From positions 3,100,001 through 3,164,000 of the forward strand of contig NZ_CP010536.1 of assembly GCF_000832305.1 (NCBI RefSeq): 64,000 bases of DNA. The letters run 5' to 3'. The position numbers and the translations under genes are program-made. This DNA comes from Cupriavidus basilensis. GTDB taxonomy: Bacteria > Pseudomonadota > Gammaproteobacteria > Burkholderiales > Burkholderiaceae. Position 1 is the first letter of the stretch, and every line of letters starts with the position of its first letter. The notes beneath the pieces are model-generated. The model searched no databases. It was not told the origin of the DNA and saw nothing but the letters and a program-made list of their open reading frames with translations. Positions 49,314-60,192 of this stretch are shown piece after piece.

Positions 49314-50846
49314 TCAGAGGCTGGGCAACAGCCGCGCCGGCAGCAGCGCATTCAGGGTGCCGGCCGCCAGCAACCGGCTCGCCGTCTCGATATCCGGCGC
49401 GAAGAAGCGGTCCTTCTCGTAGTAGGGCACTTCGGCGCGCAGCAGGCTGCGTGCCTGTTCCAGCTTGGGCGAGCTCTTCAGGCCTTCGCGGAAGTCCAGG
49501 CCCTGGCAGGCGCCCAGCCACTCCACGGCAAGGATGCCGCGCACGTTCTCGGCCATCGCCCACAGGCGCTTGCCGGCATTCGGCGCCATCGACACGTGGT
49601 CCTCCTGGTTGGCCGAGGTCGGCAGGCTGTCGACGCTGTGCGGATGGGCCAGCGCCTTGTTGTCGCTGGCCAGCGCGGCGGCGGTGACCTGGGCGATCAT
49701 GAAGCCCGAATTGACGCCGCCGTTCGCCACCAGGAAAGGCGGCAGCTGCGACATATGGCGGTCCATCATCAGCGAGATGCGGCGCTCGGACAGCGAGCCG
49801 ATCTCGGCGATGGCCAGCGCCAGGTTGTCGGCGGCCATCGCCACCGGTTCGGCATGGAAATTGCCGCCAGAGATCACGTCGCCTTCGGCGGCAAACACCA
49901 AGGGGTTGTCCGAGACCGCGTTGGCCTCCACTTCCAGGACCTCGGCGGCCTGCCGCAATTGCGTCAGGCAGGCACCCATCACCTGCGGCTGGCAGCGCAG
50001 CGAGTAGGGATCCTGCACCTTGTCGCACTGCGCATGCGAACGCGCCAGCTCGCTGGTATCGGTCAGCAGGCCACGATAGGTTGCGGCCGCGTCGATCTGG
50101 CCGCGCTGGCCGCGCACCGCATGAATGCGCGCGTCGAAAGGCGCGCGCGAGCCGAGCATGGCCTCGACGCTGAGACTGCCGCATACCGTGGCCGCGGCAA
50201 ACAGATCCTCGGCCTCGAACAGGCCGCGCAGCGCGTATGCGGTGGATACCTGGGTGCCGTTGAGCAGGGCCAGGCCTTCCTTGGCGGCCAGGGTCAGCGG
50301 CTCCAGGCCGGCGCGGGCCAGCGCCTGGCGCGCCGGCAGCCATTCGCCCTGGTAGCGGGCACGGCTTTCGCCCAGCAGCACCAGCGACATATGCGCCAGC
50401 GGCGCCAGGTCGCCAGAGGCGCCCACCGAGCCCTTGAGCGGGATATGCGGATAGACCTCGGCATTGACCAGGGCGATCAGCGCATCGATCACCTTGCGGC
50501 GGATGCCGGAAAAGCCGCGCGCCAGGCTATTGATCTTCAGCAGCATGATCAGCCGGACCATGGCGTCGTCCAGCGGTTCGCCCACACCGGCGGCATGCGA
50601 CAGCACCAGCGAGCGCTGCAGGTTCTCCAGATCCTCGCGGGCGATGCGGGTCTGCGCCAGCAGGCCGAAGCCGGTGTTGATGCCGTAGGCGGTCCGGCCT
50701 TCGGCAACGATGTTCTCGACGCAGGCCACGCTGGCGGCGATGGCCTCGGCGGCCCCGCCATCCAGGCTCACGCGCAGCGGCTGCAGATAGGCCTGGCGCA
50801 GCTGCGCCAGGGTCAGTTGACCAGGTTTGAGGTTCAGCGCGTTCAT
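49314..50846 (-). CDS. hutH: Histidine ammonia-lyase
   Basis: This enzyme deaminates L-histidine to urocanate. The 510-aa product has the Ala143-Ser144-Gly145 triad (in [16 protein letters not shown]) that cyclises into the MIO cofactor, at the same place as in characterised bacterial enzymes. [17 protein letters not shown] and [13 protein letters not shown] are further active-site stretches. It starts 2 nt after the hutU stop codon ends, so the two are tightly coupled. Confidence 0.97.
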   Translation of the reverse strand: MNALNLKPGQLTLAQLRQAYLQPLRVSLDGGAAEAIAASVACVENIVAEGRTAYGINTGFGLLAQTRIAREDLENLQRSLVLSHAAGVGEPLDDAMVRLIMLLKINSLARGFSGIRRKVIDALIALVNAEVYPHIPLKGSVGASGDLAPLAHMSLVLLGESRARYQGEWLPARQALARAGLEPLTLAAKEGLALLNGTQVSTAYALRGLFEAEDLFAAATVCGSLSVEAMLGSRAPFDARIHAVRGQRGQIDAAATYRGLLTDTSELARSHAQCDKVQDPYSLRCQPQVMGACLTQLRQAAEVLEVEANAVSDNPLVFAAEGDVISGGNFHAEPVAMAADNLALAIAEIGSLSERRISLMMDRHMSQLPPFLVANGGVNSGFMIAQVTAAALASDNKALAHPHSVDSLPTSANQEDHVSMAPNAGKRLWAMAENVRGILAVEWLGACQGLDFREGLKSSPKLEQARSLLRAEVPYYEKDRFFAPDIETASRLLAAGTLNALLPARLLPSL

Positions 50847-50848
50847 GT

Positions 50849-52534
50849 TCAGGCTTCCTTCTTGCTGTTGAGCATCGGCAGGTTCAGGCCCTGCTCTCGT
50901 GCACAGTCGATGGCGATGTCGTAGCCGGCATCCGCATGGCGCATCACGCCGGTAGCGGGATCGTTGTGCAGCACGCGGGCGATGCGCGCGGCCGCCTCGT
51001 CGGTGCCGTCGCACACGATCACCACGCCCGAATGCTGCGAGAAGCCCATGCCCACGCCGCCGCCGTGATGCAGCGAGACCCAGGTCGCGCCGCTGGCGGT
51101 ATTGAGCAGCGCATTGAGCAGCGGCCAGTCGGACACGGCGTCGGAGCCGTCCTGCATGCTTTCCGTTTCACGGTTGGGGCTGGCGACCGAGCCGGAGTCG
51201 AGGTGGTCGCGGCCGATCACCACCGGTGCCGACAATTCGCCGCTGCGCACCATCTCGTTGAACGCCAGGCCAAGCTTGGCGCGCAGGCCAAGGCCAACCC
51301 AGCAGATGCGCGCCGGCAGGCCCTGGAAGCTGATGCGCTCGCGCGCCATGTCCAGCCAGCGGTGCAGGTGCGCATCGTCGGGGATCAGCTCCTTGACCTT
51401 GGCGTCGGTCTTGTAGATGTCCTGCGGGTCGCCGGACAGCGCGGCCCAGCGGAACGGGCCGACACCGCGGCAGAACAGCGGGCGGATGTAGGCCGGCACG
51501 AAGCCGGGGAAATCGAAGGCATTCGCCACGCCCTCTTCCTTGGCCATCTGGCGGATGTTGTTGCCGTAGTCGAACGTGGGCACGCCCAGCTTCTGGAAGT
51601 CCAGCATGGCCTGCACATGCAGCGCCATCGATTGCTTGGCGGCCTTGACCACACGAGCCGGCTCGGTCTGCGCGCGGTCGCGGTACTGGCCCCAGGTCCA
51701 GCCCACCGGGAGATAGCCGTTGAGCGGATCGTGCGCGCTGGTCTGGTCGGTGACCATGTCGGGGCGCACGCCGCGGCGCACCAGTTCGGGCAGCACTTCG
51801 GCGGCGTTGGCGCACAGCGCGATGGAAACGGCGCGGCCTTCGGCGGTGTACCTGGCGATGCGCGCCAGCGCGTCATCGAGGTCGGTGGCCTGTTCGTCGA
51901 CATAGCGGGTGCGCAGGCGGAAATCGATGCTGGCCTGCTGGCACTCGATGTTCAGCGAGCAGGCGCCGGCCAGCGTGGCGGCCAGCGGCTGCGCGCCGCC
52001 CATGCCGCCCAGCCCGGCGGTCAGCACCCAGCGGCCCTTGAGGTTGCCGTTGTAGTGCTGGCGCCCGGCTTCCACGAAGGTCTCGTAGGTGCCCTGCACG
52101 ATGCCCTGGCTGCCGATATAGATCCAGCTGCCGGCGGTCATCTGGCCGTACATGGCCAGGCCCTTGGCGTCGAGCTCGTTGAAGTGTTCCCACGTGGCCC
52201 AGTGCGGCACCAGGTTGGAATTGGCGATCAGCACGCGCGGCGCGTTGCCATGGGTCTTGAACACGCCGACCGGCTTGCCGGACTGCACCAGCAGGGTCTC
52301 ATCGTCGTTCAGCGTCTTGAGCGTCTCGACGATCTTGTCGTAGCACGCCCAGTTGCGCGCGGCGCGGCCGATGCCGCCGTACACCACCAGCTCCTTAGGG
52401 TTCTCCGCCACTTCCGGGTCAAGGTTGTTCATCAACATGCGCAGCGGCGCTTCGGTCTGCCAGCTCTTGGCGTTCAGTTGGTTGCCGCGCGGGGCACGGA
52501 TCTCTACATCGCGAAAGCGGTCGGTGTTGCTCAC
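50849..52534 (-). CDS. hutU: Urocanate hydratase
   Basis: This NAD-dependent enzyme converts urocanate to 4-imidazolone-5-propionate. The 561-aa product contains [12 protein letters not shown], the NAD-binding [11 protein letters not shown], and the active-site stretch [19 protein letters not shown] start at 52534 is preceded by AAGGAG at good spacing; a TTG 18 nt upstream is less likely. It is the first gene of the leftward hut operon. Confidence 0.97.
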   Translation of the reverse strand: MSNTDRFRDVEIRAPRGNQLNAKSWQTEAPLRMLMNNLDPEVAENPKELVVYGGIGRAARNWACYDKIVETLKTLNDDETLLVQSGKPVGVFKTHGNAPRVLIANSNLVPHWATWEHFNELDAKGLAMYGQMTAGSWIYIGSQGIVQGTYETFVEAGRQHYNGNLKGRWVLTAGLGGMGGAQPLAATLAGACSLNIECQQASIDFRLRTRYVDEQATDLDDALARIARYTAEGRAVSIALCANAAEVLPELVRRGVRPDMVTDQTSAHDPLNGYLPVGWTWGQYRDRAQTEPARVVKAAKQSMALHVQAMLDFQKLGVPTFDYGNNIRQMAKEEGVANAFDFPGFVPAYIRPLFCRGVGPFRWAALSGDPQDIYKTDAKVKELIPDDAHLHRWLDMARERISFQGLPARICWVGLGLRAKLGLAFNEMVRSGELSAPVVIGRDHLDSGSVASPNRETESMQDGSDAVSDWPLLNALLNTASGATWVSLHHGGGVGMGFSQHSGVVIVCDGTDEAAARIARVLHNDPATGVMRHADAGYDIAIDCAREQGLNLPMLNSKKEA

Positions 52535-52895
52535 GGGAACTCCTTGGGTCAATAAGGCCGGCTCGAACCGGTCTGTTCAGCCATGCTAGGTATGTATAGT
52601 GTTGTATAGACAAGTTTGGATAAATTGGGGTATTCCCGAGGATAAGCCGCAGGCATGGACAAAAAAGTGCGCTTACGATTGCTTAAATGATGAAGGCGAC
52701 GGAAAGTGCACGCCGTTCCGAGCGCGCACTCAAGCACCGCGACATGGACGACCCTCCCGCGGGTACGGACATCGGCGATGCGCAAGCGCGGTATGATGTT
52801 CCTGATCCGCCGCACGCCCATAGCATCGATACGGCCCTTGCGAGTACGCCTGCGCCCCGGACGAGGCGCTCGCCGCGGAACACTCCTGGATTCCC
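52535..52895. promoter_or_regulatory. Divergent hutU-ABC exporter gap
   Basis: This 361-bp region holds the hut operator-like repeats at 52593-52613 near hutU. The right half precedes the ABC gene and contains only short frames without ribosome-binding sites or family similarity. Confidence 0.5.
52593..52613. promoter_or_regulatory. hut operator-like site
   Basis: TGTATAG occurs at 52593-52599 and again at 52603-52609, a 10-bp direct repeat. The second lies in TTGTATAGACAA (52602-52613), a near palindrome resembling known HutC-type operators. It sits about 60 bp upstream of hutU. Histidine/urocanate control is inferred. Confidence 0.55.
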
Positions 52896-54728
52896 ATGCT
52901 GATGCGTTTCCTGGAACGGTTGATTGACCCGTTCCGCGCCCTCCCCGACACCCAGCCACCCGGCCAGATCTGGCGCTTCTACGCCTATTTCCTGCGGGAG
53001 GTGTGGCCGGTCTTTGCGCTGCTGCTGGGCGTGGGGCTGGCTGGCGCGCTGATCGAAGTCTCGCTGTTCGGCTTTCTCGGCCGCCTGGTCGACCTGGCGC
53101 AAGCAACACCGCCCGCCGAGTTCTTCGCGCGCCACCGCGGCGAGCTCGTGTGGATGGCGGTGGTGGCGCTGCTGCTGCGTCCGTTCTTCAACGGCCTGCA
53201 CGACATCCTCGTGCACCAGGTCATCAACCCGAGCCTGGGCAACCTGGTGCGCTGGCAGAACCACCGCTACGTCCTCAAGCAGAGCCTGTCGTTTTTTCAG
53301 AACGATTTTGCCGGGCGCATCGCGCAGCGCATCATGCAGACCGGCTTCTCGCTGCGCGATTCAGCGGTGCAGGCCGTGGATGCCATCTGGCATGTGCTGA
53401 TCTACGCGGCCAGCTCCCTCTACCTGTTCGCGCAAGCCGACTGGCGCCTGATGATTCCCCTCGTGGCGTGGATCGCATGCTACGTGGCCGCCATGCTGTA
53501 CTTCACGCCACGCGTGAAGGCGCGCTCGGTTGCCGCCACCGGCGCGCGCTCGCGGCTGATGGGGCGCATCGTCGACGGCTATACCAACATCACCACGCTC
53601 AAGCTGTTCGCCCACACGCGCCATGAAGAGGACTACGCGCGCGAAGCCATGGCCGACCTGACCGACAAGGCACGCCTGTCCGGGCGCATGGTCAGCGCCA
53701 TGGATTTCACCGTGACCTCACTCAATGGCCTGCTGATCGCCGGTACCACGGGACTGGCGCTGTGGCTATGGAGCCAGGGCCATGTCAGCGTCGGCGCGAT
53801 TGCGCTGTCGAGCGGGCTGGTGATCCGCATCGTCAGCATGTCGGGCTGGATCATGTGGGTGATCAGCGGCATCTTCGAGAACATCGGCCAGGTACAGGAT
53901 GGCCTGCAGACCATCGCCGTGCCGCGCACGGTCGGCGATCGCGACAACGCGCAAGCACTGCGCATCACGCGCGGCGAGGTGCGCTTCGAAGGCGTGGGCT
54001 TTCACTACGGCAAGGGCTCTGGCGTGATCGAGAACATCGACCTGGTGGTGCGCCCGGGCGAGAAGATCGGCCTGGTCGGCCCCTCCGGCGCCGGCAAGTC
54101 GACGCTGGTCAACCTGCTGCTGCGGCTGTACGACGTGGAGCAAGGACGCATCCTGATCGACGGCCAGGACATCGCCGGCGTCACGCAGGAAAGCCTGCGT
54201 GCGCAGATCGGCATGGTGACGCAGGATACGTCGCTGCTGCACCGCTCGATCCGCGACAATCTGCGCTACGGCCGCCCCGGCGCCAGCGAGGCCGAGCTGC
54301 TCACCACGGCCAACGACGCCCATGCCGGCGAGTTCATTCCACGCCTGCGCGATGCGCATGGCGCTACGGGGCTGGATGCGCAGGTGGGCGAGCGTGGCGT
54401 GAAGCTGTCGGGCGGCCAGCGCCAGCGCATTGCCGTGGCACGCGTGCTGCTGAAGAACGCACCGATCCTGATCCTGGACGAAGCCACCTCGGCGCTGGAC
54501 TCCGAAGTGGAAGCGGCCATCCAGGAGAACCTGGAGACGCTGATGCAGGGCAAGACCGTGATCGCCATCGCGCACCGCCTGTCCACCATCGCGCGCATGG
54601 ACCGGCTGGTGGTGCTGGAGGATGGGCGGATTGCCGAGAGCGGGACGCATGCGGAACTGCTCGCGCGTGGGGGGCTTTATGCGCGGTTGTGGGCGCATCA
54701 GACTGGGGGGTTTGTGGGGGTGGAGTAG
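52896..54728 (+). CDS. ABC exporter, fused membrane and ATPase domains
   Basis: This 610-aa half-transporter has a six-helix type-IV membrane domain (residues about 30-335). Its ATPase domain has Walker A GPSGAGKS at about 395-402, signature LSGGQRQR, Walker B ILILDEATSALD and the switch AIAHRLSTI. It would act as a homodimer. The substrate is unknown; similarity is to the multidrug/lipid-type exporters. ATG at 52902 is an alternative start. The coding sequence becomes unusually G-rich at its 3' end, just before the poly-G tract. Confidence 0.9.
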   Translation: MLMRFLERLIDPFRALPDTQPPGQIWRFYAYFLREVWPVFALLLGVGLAGALIEVSLFGFLGRLVDLAQATPPAEFFARHRGELVWMAVVALLLRPFFNGLHDILVHQVINPSLGNLVRWQNHRYVLKQSLSFFQNDFAGRIAQRIMQTGFSLRDSAVQAVDAIWHVLIYAASSLYLFAQADWRLMIPLVAWIACYVAAMLYFTPRVKARSVAATGARSRLMGRIVDGYTNITTLKLFAHTRHEEDYAREAMADLTDKARLSGRMVSAMDFTVTSLNGLLIAGTTGLALWLWSQGHVSVGAIALSSGLVIRIVSMSGWIMWVISGIFENIGQVQDGLQTIAVPRTVGDRDNAQALRITRGEVRFEGVGFHYGKGSGVIENIDLVVRPGEKIGLVGPSGAGKSTLVNLLLRLYDVEQGRILIDGQDIAGVTQESLRAQIGMVTQDTSLLHRSIRDNLRYGRPGASEAELLTTANDAHAGEFIPRLRDAHGATGLDAQVGERGVKLSGGQRQRIAVARVLLKNAPILILDEATSALDSEVEAAIQENLETLMQGKTVIAIAHRLSTIARMDRLVVLEDGRIAESGTHAELLARGGLYARLWAHQTGGFVGVE

Positions 54729-54746
54729 AGGTTTGATGATGTGTGT

Positions 54747-54774
54747 GGGGGGGGGGGGGGGGGGGGGGGGGGGG
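54747..54774 (+). repeat. 28-nt poly-G tract
   Basis: An uninterrupted run of 28 G residues begins 18 bp after the ABC exporter stop, preceded by GTGTGT. Such a tract is prone to slippage in vivo and to length error in sequencing, so its true length is uncertain. Confidence 0.9.
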
Positions 54775-54790
54775 TGATTTGATTGATACG

Positions 54791-54815
54791 CCCCCCAACG
54801 GGGTTTGGTTTTTTT
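54791..54815 (+). terminator. Candidate terminator after the ABC exporter
   Basis: A minimal stem CCCC-AAC-GGGG (54793-54803) is followed by TTTGG and then seven T residues (54809-54815). The stem is short, so it may be weak. Confidence 0.45.
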
Positions 54816-54827
54816 GGGGGTGGGTGT

Positions 54828-55551
54828 AACTGCAACTTCAGTTGCTTAACTGCCACCTCAAGGTCAAAAGCTGAAAGTCAAAGGCAGTTTCACCACCCCT
54901 GCGGGGCGGCGACCTACTTTTTTGTCTTGCCAAAAAAGTAGGCAAAAAAGGCGCGCCGGATGGGGCGACACCCCCTCGGGATTTCACCAAAAGAGCGGCC
55001 GGGACCCAAACTCGCATCGCCTTAAGGCGATACTCAGACATGGGTCCCTCTTCTCCGCTCTTTTGGTGAAATCCCGAGGCGCCCCATACGGCCTTGGCAC
55101 ACCTTCACGGCTCGCTTCGCATCGCGCACGGGTGTTTCCCGCCTGGGGGCGGGAAACACGGCCGAACCGGCGCGAGAGCGATGTCCTCGGATCACCATTC
55201 GGTGTAGCCGTGATTTGCGCCCCCAGGCGGAAATCACCTGCCCGCGATGCGCAGCGAGCCGTCTGGGTTTTCATCTCCCGTTATGGGGCGCCTCGGCGGA
55301 AGGCAAAAGGAGCGGAAACGAGGGGGCCATGTTTGAGTATCGCCTTAAGGCGATGCGAGTTTGGCCCCCGGCCGCTCTTTTTGTCTTCCGACGAGGAGTC
55401 TTTCGCCCCATCCGGGTCGCTTCTTTGCCCACTTTCTTGGCGAGACAAGAAAGTGGGTCGCCTCCCCGCAGGGGAGGTGAAACTGCCGTTGACTTTCAGC
55501 TTTTGACCTTGAAGTAGCAGTTAAGCAGTTGCAGCTGAAATTGCAGCTGAA
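54828..55551. repeat. About 720-bp imperfect palindromic element
   Basis: Nested inverted repeats are clear. The outer arms 54828-54894 and about 55476-55546 match across AACTGC, GGTCAAAAGCTGAAAGTC and GGCAGTTTCACC. Inner pairs include AAAGTAGG/CCCACTTT-type blocks, and a block around the palindrome ATCGCCTTAAGGCGAT at 55016-55031 that reappears inverted at 55339-55354. GCCCCCCAACGG occurs at 54790-54801 and 55552-55563, on either side. Short frames inside lack ribosome-binding sites and family similarity, so no gene is called. Confidence 0.7.
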
Positions 55552-55603
55552 GCCCCCCAACGGCCTACACAGCATCATCCACCCACGCCATCGCCTATCC
55601 GGC

Positions 55604-56134
55604 TCAAACCAACCCCATCAACCCCGCCCCGGCCCCCAATGCCACCAGCACCAGCGGATGCACCTTCGTCTTCAGCATCAGCACGATGGTGACCACGGTC
55701 ACCGCCACGGCGGTCCAGCGGTGATCCACGCTCGCGGCAAGGATCCAGCCGGTGGAAAACAGCAGCCCGATGGTCAGCGTGGCAAGGCCGCGCCGGATCA
55801 GGCCGGGCCACCTCGCTTGCGGCGAGCGGCCGGCGAAATACTCGAAGCCCAGCGCGATCACGCTGGACGGCCCGCAGATGCCGATCATGCCAACGATGGC
55901 GCCGGCCAGGCCCGCCACCTGCCAGCCAAACAAGGCAACGAACAAGATGTTCGGCCCAGGCGCGGCCTGCGAGATGGCGTACATGGCGGAGAACTGCGCG
56001 TCGCTCATCCAGGCGTTCGACTCCACCAGGAAGCGATGCATGTCAGGGATCGTGGTACTGGCCCCGCCGATGGCGAGGAACGACAGCGTCAGGAAATGCG
56101 TGAGCAGGCTGGAAAGCACGTTCGGTGAACTCAT
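55604..56134 (-). CDS. Chromate transporter ChrA family, second half
   Basis: This 176-aa membrane protein has one CHR domain: LTLSFLAIGGASTTIPDMHRFLV then AMYAISQAAPGPNILFVALFGWQVAGLAGAIVGMIGI (motif P-G-P-N about residues 53-56). It overlaps the upstream half by 4 nt (ATGA), so the pair forms a two-gene short-chain ChrA that should assemble as a heterodimer. The family exports chromate; the physiological role here is not shown. Confidence 0.87.
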   Translation of the reverse strand: MSSPNVLSSLLTHFLTLSFLAIGGASTTIPDMHRFLVESNAWMSDAQFSAMYAISQAAPGPNILFVALFGWQVAGLAGAIVGMIGICGPSSVIALGFEYFAGRSPQARWPGLIRRGLATLTIGLLFSTGWILAASVDHRWTAVAVTVVTIVLMLKTKVHPLVLVALGAGAGLMGLV

Positions 56135-56802
56135 TGCCGTGGCTCCCCGGGTACAGGTGACACGGGCGGCACGGGCGGCGTGGACGACGCCTCGATAGCC
56201 GCCGCCTGCGCGCGCCGCGCTAGCTGCTCACTGCGCCACTCCAGCACCAGGCCCATCGGCACCAGCACCGCCATCACCGGCACCAGCGGCCAGCGCAACA
56301 GCCCGATGGCGACAAACGCGGCACCGCCGATCATCAGCCCGCGCACGGTGCGCGGCTGGCTCTGTGCGAGCTTGAAGCCGGTCGACAACACCAGCCCGGC
56401 CGACACCGCCGTCATGCCAGTGAGCATGCGCTGCACCGCCGCCACGTCGCGGTAATGCTCGTACAGCAGCATCAGCGCCAGCACGCCCACCATCGGCACC
56501 ATCACCAGCCCCGCAAAGGCCGCCAGCGCGCCGCGCAGCCCGGCAAAGCGCAAGCCCAGCATCAGTGCGAGGTTGATCACGTTGGGGCCGGGCAGCACCT
56601 GCCCGAGGCTGAGCAGTTCGACAAAATCGCGGTCGCCCAGCCAGCGGTTGCGCTCGACCACGGCGCGCCGCACGAAGGGCAGCACGCCGCCAAAGCCGGA
56701 CAGCCCCATGCGGGCAAATTCGATGAACAGGCGCCGCGGCGTGGGCGGGGGTGCTAGCGCTACCATCGGATCGTCGCCGGCGGGAGAGGGAGTAACTGGC
56801 AT
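56131..56802 (-). CDS. Chromate transporter ChrA family, first half
   Basis: This membrane protein of about 223 aa has one CHR domain: LFIEFARMGLSGFGGVLPFVRRAVVE, then LLSLGQVLPGPNVINLALMLGLRFAGLRGAL, the ChrA signature. A Pro-rich cytosolic tail ends the protein. Three ATGs are possible (56823, 56802, 56766); none has a good ribosome-binding site and 56802 is a compromise. It lies downstream of the parC terminator and is coupled to the second half. Confidence 0.85.
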   Translation of the reverse strand: MPVTPSPAGDDPMVALAPPPTPRRLFIEFARMGLSGFGGVLPFVRRAVVERNRWLGDRDFVELLSLGQVLPGPNVINLALMLGLRFAGLRGALAAFAGLVMVPMVGVLALMLLYEHYRDVAAVQRMLTGMTAVSAGLVLSTGFKLAQSQPRTVRGLMIGGAAFVAIGLLRWPLVPVMAVLVPMGLVLEWRSEQLARRAQAAAIEASSTPPVPPVSPVPGEPRQ

Positions 56803-56855
56803 CGCTTGTAACGGGAGAGGCATGGCCGCCGGAGCGGTCCGGCATGCACGGGAAA

Positions 56856-56887
56856 GAAAAAGGCCCCGCGCATTGTCGCGCAGGGCC
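56856..56887 (-). terminator. parC terminator
   Basis: Stem GGCCCCGCGC (56862-56871) with CGCGCAGGGCC (56877-56887), followed on the minus strand by TTTTTCTTT, 19 nt past the parC stop. Confidence 0.85.
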
Positions 56888-56905
56888 AGTTCGGGTGGAC
56901 GCGGC

Positions 56906-59257
<2,352 letters not shown>

Positions 59258-59349
59258 GGATTGGCAAGAAGACGGCGCACCGCATCGTTGGCCGGTGCGC
59301 CGGTTGCATGTTGTTCGTTATGCGGTTCGTCGTATGGTTCGGGACGGGA

Positions 59350-60144
59350 TCAAGGCATGTTGCGGCGGCCGCCGATCACCATCTTGACGCGATTGACTCC
59401 CGCCCCACCCAAGCCCGCGGGCGCGCCGCCCGGACGGTAGAAGCGATAGAACTGCAGCACCGTGCTGACATATTGCTGGGTCTCGGGGAAAGGCGGAATC
59501 TTGTTGTTGTAGCGCTGCACCGCGCCCTCACCCGCGTTGTACGCGGCCAGCACCAGCTCGAGGTCGTTGGGGAACAGCCCCATCAGCCAGCGCAGATAGC
59601 GCACGCCGGCCGAGATATTGGTGCGCGGGTCGGCCAGTTTCTGCTCGACCGTGCGCCGGGCATCGGCGCTCACGCCAAAGCGCGCGCCGGTGTCGGGAAT
59701 CACCTGCATCAGCCCGATCGCGCCCTTGGGCGAGACCGCGCCTGCGTTGAAGCCGGACTCTACCGCCATGACTGCCTTGACCAGCGCCGGGTCGACATTC
59801 TGCGCCGCCGCGATCTGGCGGATCATGGGTTCGACCGTGGCGATATTGGGATGGTTGACGACATAGCGGTAAAGCTTGTGCGTCTCCAGGTCGATCTGGC
59901 TGCCGGCACCGGCTCCGGCGCGGTAGGGCAGCGGGCTCTTGAGCTCGCCGCCGTTCTTCATGAACAGCGTGTAGCGCTCGTCCAGCTTCTCGTCGGAGAA
60001 ATGCGCCACGCCGTCGTCGTCGATATAGCCATACAACGCAGCGTGGGCCGCTGGCATGAAGCCCAGGCCGGCCAGGCCGGCCAGCAGCATGCCGGCGGCA
60101 ATCCATTGCCGCGAGCGGGTGCTGCCAGGTCTGGTCTTAGCCAT
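59350..60144 (-). CDS. Lytic transglycosylase (SLT domain, with DUF4124)
   Basis: This 264-aa exported peptidoglycan-cleaving enzyme has a signal peptide (about residues 13-35, cleavage at AHA-AL). A DUF4124 segment (LYGYIDDDGVAHFSDEKLDERY) follows. The SLT domain has catalytic Glu129 in AVMAVESGFN, with GAIGLMQVIPDTGARFGV and LVLAAYNAGEGAV. The ATG at 60144 was chosen from AAGGAG upstream. It is wedged between parE and parC, 48 nt after parE. Confidence 0.92.
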   Translation of the reverse strand: MAKTRPGSTRSRQWIAAGMLLAGLAGLGFMPAAHAALYGYIDDDGVAHFSDEKLDERYTLFMKNGGELKSPLPYRAGAGAGSQIDLETHKLYRYVVNHPNIATVEPMIRQIAAAQNVDPALVKAVMAVESGFNAGAVSPKGAIGLMQVIPDTGARFGVSADARRTVEQKLADPRTNISAGVRYLRWLMGLFPNDLELVLAAYNAGEGAVQRYNNKIPPFPETQQYVSTVLQFYRFYRPGGAPAGLGGAGVNRVKMVIGGRRNMP

Positions 60145-60192
60145 CGGGACTCCTTGCGTCATGCGGGTATCGAACGGTTCGATTCGTGCCGC

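Noticed and set aside
54922..55506. 194-aa plus-strand frame within the palindromic element
   Set aside because: No ribosome-binding site or family similarity, and it spans both arms of the inverted repeat, which explains its length by composition.
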